Positions 27,189-34,045 of a DNA stretch of 34,613 nucleotides are shown piece after piece. The translations under genes were made by a program, and so were the position numbers. Numbering within the stretch: the stretch's first letter is position 1; each line of letters begins with the position of its first letter. A model generated the notes under the pieces. It was not told the origin of the DNA. It saw nothing but the letters and a program-made list of their open reading frames with translations, and did no database searches. The stretch is from NCBI GenBank assembly GCA_947372795.1, contig CANBVC010000005.1, forward strand, positions 1 to 34,613, given 5' to 3'. The stretch is from Beijerinckiaceae bacterium (lineage in GTDB: Bacteria > Pseudomonadota > Alphaproteobacteria > Rhizobiales > Beijerinckiaceae).

Positions 27189-27761
27189 TCAACCCACCAC
27201 ACGTCTCATAGCGTCTTCTGAAACCTCAATATACCGCTGCGTCATTGCTAAGCTGCTGTGTCGAGCCAGACTCTGTACATCACGCATCGAACCACCGGCT
27301 GCTGAAATCTTCCTAGCCCAGCGAGTGATTGCTGTCCGACGCCCACTGTGACTGCTGCAACCGAAGAAGCCAAGTTCAAGATAGAGCTTGAAGAACCAGT
27401 TCACGACCGTCTGAGCACCCATTCCACGCCCGCCCTGAGCCTTCATCACAGGACCCTTCAGAGCCTCACCAGCAGCAAGGGCTTCCAGAGCCTGCCTCAG
27501 CCTCTTGCTCATGAAGACCACACCACCAGACCTCCCCTTTGACGCCCTGTCCTGAAGTCTAATCTCATCTGTCAGCGCACCCTGAGCGTCTGTCACCATC
27601 GCCCATTCCAACGCTGCGATCTCTTTTGCTCTGAGCCCTGCATCGACCGAGAGCAGGAACATCACCGTATTGCGTTGAGCCAGCCGACGCCCTGCAAGAT
27701 AGGACAACACCACCTTTTGCTGAGCTTCTGTCAAAATCTTTGCTTGTTTGCCGAGAGCCAT
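27189..27761 (-). CDS. small tyrosine recombinase lacking the N-terminal DNA-binding domain
   Basis: A 190-residue protein that is essentially only the catalytic domain of a tyrosine recombinase: AGLRAKEIAALEW (Arg44), Lys75 in RASKGRSGG, HSGRRTAITRWARK (His138, Arg141), His168 in LARHSSLAM and Tyr177 in TQRYIEVSE. All catalytic positions are present, so it could be active, but it lacks the SAM-like core-binding domain and would need a partner or an unusual mode of binding. It is convergent with its own paralogue fragment at 24491-24721 across the flagellin gene. GC content and codon use are closer to the host than the 28-34 kb part. Confidence 0.85.
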   Translation of the reverse strand: MALGKQAKILTEAQQKVVLSYLAGRRLAQRNTVMFLLSVDAGLRAKEIAALEWAMVTDAQGALTDEIRLQDRASKGRSGGVVFMSKRLRQALEALAAGEALKGPVMKAQGGRGMGAQTVVNWFFKLYLELGFFGCSSHSGRRTAITRWARKISAAGGSMRDVQSLARHSSLAMTQRYIEVSEDAMRRVVG

Positions 27762-28036
27762 CGCTTGCCCCTCAAAATGTTAGAATATTAGCGATGGAAG
27801 CACTTTCCTACTCGATGGCAACCAGACGCGAAAAATGCATTCCGGGATTGCCGTTGGAAATCAGCTGGTTGGTGGAAAGAGTTAGGAAATGGAACTTTCA
27901 TAATAACTTTTTTCACTCAGCCTACCTTATCCGCAACTGTCTCCACGGAGCGGCACTGTAGCTTGTCAATGATGCCGACCCGATCCCGAAACTTGACAGA
28001 TAGCCCAGCAGCTTGCGACTTTTCCGATCTTGATGA
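27762..28036. other. intergenic region between divergent genes
   Basis: About 275 bases separate the recombinase start from the palindrome before the next gene. A TTGACA hexamer at 27993-27998 points towards the gene at 28053, but I find no convincing -10 at the proper distance. No open frame here can be supported. Confidence 0.4.
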
Positions 28037-28052
28037 TTTTCACCGGTGAAAA
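28037..28052. promoter_or_regulatory. perfect 16-bp palindrome abutting a start codon
   Basis: TTTTCACCGGTGAAAA is a perfect inverted repeat ending at the base before the ATG at 28053, and includes that gene's GGTGA ribosome-binding sequence. A protein bound to the DNA, or a hairpin in the mRNA, would block initiation. It is a likely operator, probably for an element-encoded regulator. Confidence 0.6.
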
Positions 28053-29039
28053 ATGCCAAAGCGCAGCCCAACCCATAATTCATTGTCCTTGAGGCAAGGT
28101 GTCATCGATAAATATCTCAAGGAGATATCAGCTGGCTGGTATGAAACTACCAGAAGCATCCTTGCTGTCGCCAAGACATGCGCTGACGCCAATGCTCAAT
28201 TAGACGCGGAGGAAAAGCGGGAGCTACTGCATGAGCTGCCATTCGGCGCTTCCGTCTTTAGCAAGTTAGCCAAGATCGGCGCTGACCCCCGGCTAAAGAA
28301 ACAGGCTGTTGCCAAGCTCTTGCCGCCCAACTACTCGACCATTTATGAGGTGAGCCACCTGTCTGACACACGACTAGCAGATGCTGTGCGAGGAAAGGTT
28401 TTGACCCCCCAAGCTTCGCGGGCTCAAATCGTCTCCTTTGTACAGAACAAGAATGGGGGTGAGGAGCGGCAAGACACGGGCGCTGATTCACACAAAGCCC
28501 TTCTTGCCGAGATCCGCCTCCCTAAGGATATCAATAAGGCTCAACTCGCCAAAATCGTCAGGTGGCTTCAGAATCTCAATGAGGAAAGCCCGGGCTCGGT
28601 TGTGTTTGGATCAGACCTCCCAGCCTATGAACGGCTATTGAACCGGCATCAGACGCTATTGGGAAAGCGGGAAACGATGGTCCTGCGGAAAATGCGATCT
28701 TTAATTCGAAAGCGCATCTCAAGGATGAAAAACGACAAGACACGAGGGGACAAGTGGGGCTTCCTTCCCGATGAGACTGATCTCAATGTCTTAGATAACG
28801 AGTTACGGGAACGCATCGTACAGGTACTTTGTACACTCGGGTTCGAGAGCGACTTCGATCAACTTTACCAAGAGGCTGATAAAAGCGTTGACTACTCAGC
28901 GATCAAAGCTGCTGAAGAGAAGTTAGCCCAGCTGTTCCCATTCGAAATCACAAGTGTCGAGCCGTTGAAACTTGATCGCCCAAATCAGGCTGAATTGAAG
29001 GCATCACGCAAGCCAAAATTAGCGAAGCTCAAGGTGTAA
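28053..29039 (+). CDS. hypothetical element protein, DUF3102-like helical N-terminus
   Basis: A 328-residue protein. The first 130 residues (KYLKEISAGWYETTRSILAVAKTCADAN... ELLHELPFGASVFSKLAKIG) look like the helical domain of phage and plasmid proteins in the DUF3102 group, which often accompany replication or partition functions; that match is by eye and uncertain. The centre contains a very basic helix (KMRSLIRKRISRMKNDK, about 213-229), suggesting nucleic-acid binding. The C-terminus is Lys-rich. It is the largest plus-strand gene of the element and is preceded by the palindrome at 28037-28052. Confidence 0.7.
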   Translation: MPKRSPTHNSLSLRQGVIDKYLKEISAGWYETTRSILAVAKTCADANAQLDAEEKRELLHELPFGASVFSKLAKIGADPRLKKQAVAKLLPPNYSTIYEVSHLSDTRLADAVRGKVLTPQASRAQIVSFVQNKNGGEERQDTGADSHKALLAEIRLPKDINKAQLAKIVRWLQNLNEESPGSVVFGSDLPAYERLLNRHQTLLGKRETMVLRKMRSLIRKRISRMKNDKTRGDKWGFLPDETDLNVLDNELRERIVQVLCTLGFESDFDQLYQEADKSVDYSAIKAAEEKLAQLFPFEITSVEPLKLDRPNQAELKASRKPKLAKLKV

Positions 29040-29147
29040 AACTGACAATCTGCAAAGTCCACAAGCTAAGCAATAGAAATGCAAGGTTTGCAGTGCTTTA
29101 AGCAGCCATTCCAGCCCATAGTATCAAACGCACACACCATCCCCCAA

Positions 29148-30194
29148 TCAATATATTCCAACAACAAGACCACGATGGCTATCCACACCACCAATCTCAT
29201 TATGAGCAGACACCAACAGTCTTATGTCCGTCTTAGATAGCTGTTCATCAAACGTATGGTCATTCACCTCTTCAGCAAAACCTATAATTCCAGAACAACC
29301 ATTGACCTCTTCACCACTTTGAAAAACCACCTTCCCAGCACCCCAATTTCTTGCATATTGAAGGCGACTATTACTGCCAGTAAAGCAATACCGAGACATA
29401 CCAAGCAATCCATTATCTAATGTCTGCTTGATAGCTTTCCTCATTCCTTTCAGTTTAATGAGAGAGCATGTGCGCTGAATGTGAAGCTGCTTTTCTGTCA
29501 ATGACCAATGATTTGCGAACAGGTCCTTGAAATCACGATCACTCATTCCACCAGTATCAGCCAATGCATGGAAATGAACGAGAAAATACCGATCCACCAC
29601 CTTTCCTGGTGGCAAAGCAGCATCAATGAAACCAGATAGCGTATTCTGTTTCGTCGTCTTCTTCCCAGCCAGATGTGCAAATTGGAACATTTCATAATCA
29701 ATCAATTCAGCATGAACACCACCACGCAGCCAAATATCAGTTCCATGTTTGCGCCTAGCTGTACGCCCCACATTCGAAATATACCCCTTCATCTTTTCCA
29801 CGTCACTCTTGATCTGATTTACGCACTCATTGGAAATCTCACTTGATTCATAACTCACCGGAACCAGCGAATGTAGAACAGTCACCCATCTGAGCCTTTC
29901 CCTTGCCACAACCTCATCATTCCCAAAAGCTTTCTCACAATGACGCTTATAAGCCTGATACATATTCATTGATTTCCGATGCTTACAACGATCACAAAAA
30001 ACGCTACCACAAGCTGAGCCACCATTATCACATTCATTCATTGCAGCTTCATATTGCGTTCCTTTAATCGAAGAGAATATGCGAGATTTGTAGCTACTAT
30101 TTTTTGCAAATGTTTCCGATGAGCCCCTTACGGACTTTGCAGCCACCAAAACTCTTTCGCTTCCTGCTTCCTGTTTCTTCCTGAAGTCGCTCAT
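29148..30194 (-). CDS. putative HUH-type (rolling-circle) replication-initiation-like protein
   Basis: A 348-residue protein. A cysteine cluster CGSVFCDRC (Cys62, 67, 70, with Cys55) looks like a zinc-binding N-terminus. WVTVLHSLVP (about 103-112) resembles HUH motif 1. RYFLVHFHALADTGG (about 202-216) has the His-hydrophobic-His metal-binding motif 2, H207 and H209. A candidate catalytic tyrosine is Y280 in LQYARNWGAGK, but no standard YxxK/YxxxY motif 3 is evident, so the assignment is tentative. It is divergent from the small-gene operon at 30265. Codon 5 is AGG, the codon read by the element's tRNA. Confidence 0.5.
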   Translation of the reverse strand: MSDFRKKQEAGSERVLVAAKSVRGSSETFAKNSSYKSRIFSSIKGTQYEAAMNECDNGGSACGSVFCDRCKHRKSMNMYQAYKRHCEKAFGNDEVVARERLRWVTVLHSLVPVSYESSEISNECVNQIKSDVEKMKGYISNVGRTARRKHGTDIWLRGGVHAELIDYEMFQFAHLAGKKTTKQNTLSGFIDAALPPGKVVDRYFLVHFHALADTGGMSDRDFKDLFANHWSLTEKQLHIQRTCSLIKLKGMRKAIKQTLDNGLLGMSRYCFTGSNSRLQYARNWGAGKVVFQSGEEVNGCSGIIGFAEEVNDHTFDEQLSKTDIRLLVSAHNEIGGVDSHRGLVVGIY

Positions 30195-30264
30195 AGGTGC
30201 CTCTAATTTGTATTATAAATATATATATCCAACAAAGCTCACCTTTACCAGAACGGAGGGAAAA

Positions 30265-30444
30265 ATGCTTACAAAAGAAGAAGAACTTGAGCTGACAATT
30301 CGAGCTATCTTAGCAGAGCCAGACTCTGATATCTGCCGACACATACTCAATTTGAATGCAGAAATTGTACGCGACAAGAAACTGATGCAGCCAGCCACGG
30401 CAACTGAATTACAGCCTACATACAAAAAGAAAGGAAATTCATGA
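30265..30444 (+). CDS. small hypothetical protein, first of a three-gene operon
   Basis: A 59-residue acidic helical protein (MLTKEEELELTIRAILAEP...) without a recognised family. The ATG at 30265 has a strong AGGGA binding site; the frame extends 19 codons further upstream without one. Its TGA overlaps the next ATG (ATGA), indicating translational coupling to the ribbon-helix-helix gene. The upstream 70 bases are very AT-rich and separate it from the divergent HUH-like gene. Confidence 0.6.
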   Translation: MLTKEEELELTIRAILAEPDSDICRHILNLNAEIVRDKKLMQPATATELQPTYKKKGNS

Positions 30445-30650
30445 GATACAAGAAAGACAAGACCCACATCACCAGCTTCAGAATGTCTCAAGACCTACGA
30501 GAACAAGCTGAGAAATCTGCGCGATCATTGCGAATGAATTTCAGCGATTTTCTCCGCCAATCCATAATCAGAAATATTCATGTTTCCTACAATGTGGAAC
30601 AAGAGCTACTTAGACAAATTTCAGAACTAGCGAAAGGAAAATCCATATGA
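30441..30650 (+). CDS. ribbon-helix-helix (CopG/Arc-like) DNA-binding protein
   Basis: A 69-residue protein whose middle, THITSFRMSQDLREQAEKSARSLRMNFSDFLRQSI, fits a ribbon-helix-helix fold: a beta-strand with alternating polar residues, then two helices. Such proteins act as operator-binding repressors, antitoxins or relaxosome accessory proteins (MobC-like). It is coupled by ATGA to the genes on both sides. A second, diverged copy lies at 31566-31769. Confidence 0.7.
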   Translation: MRYKKDKTHITSFRMSQDLREQAEKSARSLRMNFSDFLRQSIIRNIHVSYNVEQELLRQISELAKGKSI

Positions 30651-30820
30651 GCGACAATGAAATTAAGACAATAATGTCCTTAGGTTCCAGTAAGATTTTC
30701 ACCGTAGACCCAAGCCATAAAGATATCATTTCCAAGGCTACAATTGATGCTCTTATCCGAGAAGCAAAACGGCATTTAGCAACGAAGAAAAAAGTTCATT
30801 TAGTCCTTGTCAAAGAATGA
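30647..30820 (+). CDS. small hypothetical protein, third of the operon
   Basis: A 57-residue protein (MSDNEIKTIMSLGSSKIF ... KKKVHLVLVKE) overlapping the ribbon-helix-helix gene by ATGA. It has no family I recognise. A homologue, about 60% identical by eye, lies at 31756-31932, again directly after a ribbon-helix-helix frame. Conservation of the pair across the duplication supports both as real proteins that work together. Confidence 0.65.
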   Translation: MSDNEIKTIMSLGSSKIFTVDPSHKDIISKATIDALIREAKRHLATKKKVHLVLVKE

Positions 30821-30849
30821 ATTTATTAGCCAGAAACAATACAATTATC

Positions 30850-30885
30850 TTGCCATTTAAGCGTCCTTACTGTATAATCTATACA
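30850..30885 (+). promoter_or_regulatory. promoter with a palindrome over its -10 box
   Basis: TTGCCA (30850-30855) and TATAAT (30873-30878) are separated by 17 bases. The -10 lies within TGTATA-ATC-TATACA (30871-30885), a perfect inverted repeat that would suit a dimeric repressor such as the ribbon-helix-helix protein. It faces the structured stretch at 30894-30946 and the gene at 31128. Confidence 0.6.
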
Positions 30886-30893
30886 ACATAAAA

Positions 30894-30946
30894 ATTGCAT
30901 TGGTTCCCTTATGGAATCTTTTTGATGCCAATCTTTTTGCAGCAAT
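30894..30946 (+). ncRNA. candidate structured leader or small RNA
   Basis: Nested complementarity: ATTGC (30894-30898) with GCAAT (30942-30946), ATTGG (30899-30903) with CCAAT (30928-30932), and TTCC (30904-30907) with GGAA (30913-30916). It starts about ten bases after the promoter at 30850-30878. The T-rich segments (five T residues twice) could serve as terminators or protein-binding sites. The stretch 30821-31127 has no coding gene. Confidence 0.35.
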
Positions 30947-31065
30947 AAAAGCCCAAAAGAAAGTGTCATTCTAAGGATGGAACGCTCAGTTCCTATCAAT
31001 ACAATTTCAAAGCAATTGCTTGTGATCCTGTGTCATCAAATCACAACGATATCAAGCAGAATGAA

Positions 31066-31102
31066 TCTGACTGAGTGTCAGATATCGAGAGAAATATTTC
31101 TC
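31066..31102. promoter_or_regulatory. inverted repeats upstream of the gene at 31128
   Basis: TCTGAC-N5-GTCAGA (31066-31082) is followed by the perfect 14-bp palindrome GAGAAATATTTCTC (31089-31102), 25 bases before the ATG. These are possible operator sites. No matching promoter is clear at this place, so transcription may come from the promoter at 30850. Confidence 0.4.
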
Positions 31103-31127
31103 CTATATTAAAGAAAGGGTTATCACT

Positions 31128-31484
31128 ATGGACTACATCACTAAAAAGAAAATCGAACTTGGTTGTGATCTTGAGAATATAACGACATTGGAAACACGTT
31201 TAAGAAGAATCTTGAAACCTGATGATTTAGAACTCTGGGTAGCTAAGGCATTTGCTGAAGATCACAAAATGTTCTTGGAAACTTTTTTCTTTAATGAATC
31301 TAATTATTGGACTCAAAATTTTACTTTATGGGGAGAGATTATGGAGATAGCATTGCATACAGGCTATAGCGTATATAACAAGAGTGGTCATCCGTGTAGT
31401 AATTCGTGGACAATTAAACCTATCCACTATAAGGAGTCCAAACAATCTCGTGTCAATGCGCGGAAACTTTTCATTGGCGAATAA
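31128..31484 (+). CDS. hypothetical element protein
   Basis: A 118-residue, AT-rich gene of unknown function. AAAGGG lies about 6 bases before the ATG. The protein is mixed alpha/beta, with aromatic-rich stretches (ETFFFNESNYWTQNFTLWGE) and a basic C-terminus (KESKQSRVNARKLF). There is no recognised domain and no membrane segment. It ends just before a strong terminator, so it is a separate transcription unit placed between the two copies of the ribbon-helix-helix cassette. Confidence 0.6.
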   Translation: MDYITKKKIELGCDLENITTLETRLRRILKPDDLELWVAKAFAEDHKMFLETFFFNESNYWTQNFTLWGEIMEIALHTGYSVYNKSGHPCSNSWTIKPIHYKESKQSRVNARKLFIGE

Positions 31485-31500
31485 CTGAACTTTTCCTAGT

Positions 31501-31537
31501 AGAATGGGTACCTGCAAAGTACCCATTCTTATTTATC
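31501..31537 (+). terminator. rho-independent terminator
   Basis: AGAATGGGTAC (31501-31511) and GTACCCATTCT (31519-31529) form a perfect 11-bp stem with a 7-base loop, followed by a T-rich tail (TATTTAT). It lies 17 bases after the stop of the gene at 31128-31484. Confidence 0.85.
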
Positions 31538-31565
31538 TAAATATCCACAACAGAAAGAGACATAA

Positions 31566-31769
31566 ATTACATACAAGAAAGACCTCACCATTCTCATCAC
31601 ATTCCGTCTATCACCAAATCTTAAAGATGATGCAGAGCATGAAGCGAAGAGATTGAATATCTCGTTCAGTGACTTCATCCGTCAATCCATACTCCGAAAC
31701 ATTCAATCCACAATCACTAATAAGTCTTCCACTTGCACATTCAACGAGCTTCAGAATGACCTCAGATAA
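31566..31769 (+). CDS. second ribbon-helix-helix protein, start codon ATT instead of ATG
   Basis: The frame encodes TYKKDLTILITFRLSPNL...NISFSDFIRQSILRNI, a clear homologue of the protein at 30441-30650. In alignment the codon in the place of that gene's ATG is ATT (31566-31568), with an in-frame TAA directly before it, and no other start precedes the conserved domain. It is either initiated at ATT, as a few bacterial genes are (infC, pcnB), or is a silenced copy. The frame is otherwise intact, with no stop or frameshift. It overlaps the next gene by 14 bases. Confidence 0.5.
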   Translation: MTYKKDLTILITFRLSPNLKDDAEHEAKRLNISFSDFIRQSILRNIQSTITNKSSTCTFNELQNDLR

Positions 31770-31932
31770 AGATATCAAGTCAGTTCTATCACTCGGTCAG
31801 AAGTCAGTCTTCTCCATCGATCCAGCACACAAAGATGCAATCTCCAAAACAACGCTTGAACTTATTAACAAAGAAGCCAAGCGTCATCTATCTGCAAGAA
31901 AGAAAGTCCACGTCATTCTCATCAAAGAATGA
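31756..31932 (+). CDS. second copy of the small coupled protein
   Basis: A 58-residue homologue of the protein at 30647-30820 (MTSDKDIKSVLSLG ... KEAKRHLSARKKVHVILIKE). I chose the ATG at 31756, where similarity begins; the frame is open further upstream to 31669 but there it is in the wrong register over the ribbon-helix-helix sequence. No strong binding site, so translation probably depends on coupling to the upstream frame. Confidence 0.6.
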   Translation: MTSDKDIKSVLSLGQKSVFSIDPAHKDAISKTTLELINKEAKRHLSARKKVHVILIKE

Positions 31933-31937
31933 CCTAT

Positions 31938-32144
31938 TCAATCCATCTCCTCGATCTCATCTTTGTTGATTTCAAATTTAAGATAATAATCATCTGAAGA
32001 GAGAACATCATAGAATTCCATTGATGGTCCCTCTTCTCGCCGCTTTATGAATTCCCGAAACCAGTTCAATTGCTCTTTGTTCCCATAACTGACGCACTGC
32101 CAGCCTTCAGATTTCCAAAATGCTTTCTTCTCAAGCTGCTGCAT
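31938..32144 (-). CDS. hypothetical small protein coupled to the upstream gene
   Basis: A 68-residue protein (MQQLEKKAFWKSEGWQCVSYG...) with a helical, acidic C-terminus (EINKDEIEEMD). Family unknown. The start at 32144 overlaps the preceding gene's end by 14 bases and has AAAGG about 9 bases upstream; a longer frame to 32219 exists but its added residues are a shadow of the upstream gene. It converges on the small gene ending at 31932, with 5 bases between stops. Confidence 0.55.
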   Translation of the reverse strand: MQQLEKKAFWKSEGWQCVSYGNKEQLNWFREFIKRREEGPSMEFYDVLSSDDYYLKFEINKDEIEEMD

Positions 32145-32538
32145 TGAGTTTTGCCTTTCTTCCCGCTCTTGCTTCTTCCATTCGTTCTTTTCGTGCATTG
32201 AAGACCTTCTTGATTGCATCTCTTTCCGTCGGTGATATCGAGCCAGACTTCAAAGCCTCTGCATAAGCAACAACCTGTTCGTTCGCATCGCTCAACGTCT
32301 TTGCAACACCTTCCAGACAATATGCTTCCATCGTTCCATACTTGATCCGCAAATAGACCTTGCCTTTCTCTGCATTGAACGAGAACACCTTCCCAGTTCG
32401 CCCCTTGCCTTTGCCTTCATTCTGAACAGCAACAATCAGCCCATCAGCAATCTTCTCCATGACGCCTTCGATTGTCATTGTGCGTGGTGTCAGACGAACG
32501 AACTCGTCCTGCACTGCTTCAAATTTCACGATTTTCAT
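32131..32538 (-). CDS. hypothetical element protein
   Basis: A 135-residue protein (MKIVKFEAVQDEFVRLTPRT...) with a beta-rich N-terminal part (GKVFSFNAEKGKVYLRIKYG) and a long basic C-terminal helix (VFNARKERMEEARAGRKAKLNAAA) typical of small nucleic-acid-binding proteins; no family recognised. The start at 32538 is favoured by AAAGGG 7 bases upstream. It is first of a two-gene minus-strand operon, with the palindrome at 32608-32621 in its promoter region. Confidence 0.6.
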   Translation of the reverse strand: MKIVKFEAVQDEFVRLTPRTMTIEGVMEKIADGLIVAVQNEGKGKGRTGKVFSFNAEKGKVYLRIKYGTMEAYCLEGVAKTLSDANEQVVAYAEALKSGSISPTERDAIKKVFNARKERMEEARAGRKAKLNAAA

Positions 32539-32607
32539 GAGTTTCCCTTTCAACATTCAAATCCACGATCAGACTGTTCCTGTCGTGTTATTGATAAGGG
32601 TAGAGGT

Positions 32608-32621
32608 CCACCTATAGGTGG
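32608..32621. promoter_or_regulatory. perfect 14-bp palindrome
   Basis: CCACCTATAGGTGG lies 70 bases upstream of the gene starting at 32538 on the minus strand, and 90 bases downstream of the integrase stop. It is a likely operator. The other intergenic feature is an AAGCCAC/GTGGCTT hairpin at about 32678-32701 that could end integrase transcription. Confidence 0.45.
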
Positions 32622-32710
32622 CAACCATGCTGGTGAAATGAATTTGTAGAATTTTCTGCAATGTCTGCGTTAGAAGAAGCCACGTGGGAGCAGGTGGCTT
32701 GCTACTGGTT

Positions 32711-33964
32711 CTACGCCCCACCATCTCCGAATGATTGGAGATTACGCGCCAACTCTCTCGTCATTGGCAAATACTTCAAATAAAACTGCGTCAACATATC
32801 AAGAGACGTTCCAGCGTTTCGAGCCAGGACTTCCATATTCACTGTTCCATCACTCAGCACCAGTCGCATACATAAAGCCGTGTGCCGCAAAGAGTACATA
32901 GAATGCGATAGGTTTGTGTATGGATCGACCTCCAGCCCACACTGTTTCAGCAGGTAAGCGAATTGCCTCATGATGATAGTTCTAGCGGTTGTGCGGTTTT
33001 TATATGCTGGTAAAAAGACAAAATCTGTAGGCTTTGGTTTTTGATCCAACCGCTCAACCATTCTCTTGTACAAATCTACAGCTGCTGGCATCGTGTTCGA
33101 AACACGATACCCCGTCTTTCCTTTTTTGACGGTCAGCAAAAGTCTCTGAGGGTTTGCTTCTATTGTCACGTCCTGATGCGTGAGCGCATAAAGCTCAGAT
33201 ACCGTTGGTCGTAAAAATGTGTGAGTAGTAAATATGATTATGTCACCAAGCTCACTCGTAATTGGGATTCCTCTAACAATGTGGCTCTCTGTCTCGATCT
33301 TTCGTGCGGTTTGGATAAGGTTCTTGTATTGATCTTCGTCTTTCGCGACGAGAGGATGAAACCTGAAGAATGGTCTTGGTGAGTGTTTTCCCTCATTCAG
33401 TTTTGGTGGTGCTGGTACTTGCGAGATAACTCCATCATACAGAGCTACCTTCATCACGTTTCTGAATGCTGATCGCAACGCGCCATGCACTGAGGGCGAA
33501 AGATTGGGATGGGTTTCCATGAGCTTGCGGGAGAAGTCGGCATAGTCTTTTACCGAAATTTGTCGCACATCCATCTGACCAAAAAATTGATCAAGCCCAT
33601 ACGTCTTGCTCTCTAGATTGTACTTTAGGTCCTTCGCGTATAACGGGTTTCGTGATCCTCGTTCGACATCTGATCGCGCCGTCTTCAATGCAATCTCTGC
33701 GAAGTGACGAAATTGCATGTCTCTCGGCACCACCTCCAGCTTCGACGTGCTTTGGATTTGTTGTGCGATTTCTTCTGCCACGATCCGCGCTTGGATTCGT
33801 GAGGTCTCTTTGGTGCTGCGGACGACGTACTTTGGTTTGCGTGATGGGTTTAGCACTCGCGCCATGTAGAATGGTGAAGCATGAATTTTGTAGATCGCCA
33901 CACCCCGTCGTATGGGAACTATGTCACCATCGAGGCTTTGCCTGCTCTTTTTGTCGCTTTCCAT
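32711..33964 (-). CDS. int: site-specific tyrosine integrase of the element
   Basis: A 417-residue phage-type integrase, the only complete one. A basic N-terminal arm-binding region (about 15-75) and a SAM-like core-binding domain (about 85-195) precede the catalytic domain: Arg252 in TFLRPTVSELYAL, a Lys in KKGKTGYRV, YSLRHT (Arg360, His361) and the nucleophile Tyr395 or Tyr398 in QFYLKYLP. The box often starting with His has Tyr, as in many phage integrases. It reads inward from the right end, its start 143 bases from the attR core, with the arm-like repeats in its promoter region, which fits autoregulation. GGAG lies 7 bases before the ATG. Codon 8 is AGG. Confidence 0.93.
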   Translation of the reverse strand: MESDKKSRQSLDGDIVPIRRGVAIYKIHASPFYMARVLNPSRKPKYVVRSTKETSRIQARIVAEEIAQQIQSTSKLEVVPRDMQFRHFAEIALKTARSDVERGSRNPLYAKDLKYNLESKTYGLDQFFGQMDVRQISVKDYADFSRKLMETHPNLSPSVHGALRSAFRNVMKVALYDGVISQVPAPPKLNEGKHSPRPFFRFHPLVAKDEDQYKNLIQTARKIETESHIVRGIPITSELGDIIIFTTHTFLRPTVSELYALTHQDVTIEANPQRLLLTVKKGKTGYRVSNTMPAAVDLYKRMVERLDQKPKPTDFVFLPAYKNRTTARTIIMRQFAYLLKQCGLEVDPYTNLSHSMYSLRHTALCMRLVLSDGTVNMEVLARNAGTSLDMLTQFYLKYLPMTRELARNLQSFGDGGA

Positions 33965-34045
33965 CCTCTGGCTCCAAACTGGACGAAGTATTTGCTGCGC
34001 CCAAGATCGAGAATCGTATTGGTCAGCCTACATTTTTCTCAAAAA

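Noticed and set aside
24491-27761. Recent inverted repeat flanking the flagellin gene
   Set aside because: The two recombinase 3' ends are homologous and inverted, but differ at about 30% of bases by eye, too much for homologous inversion or a fresh duplication.
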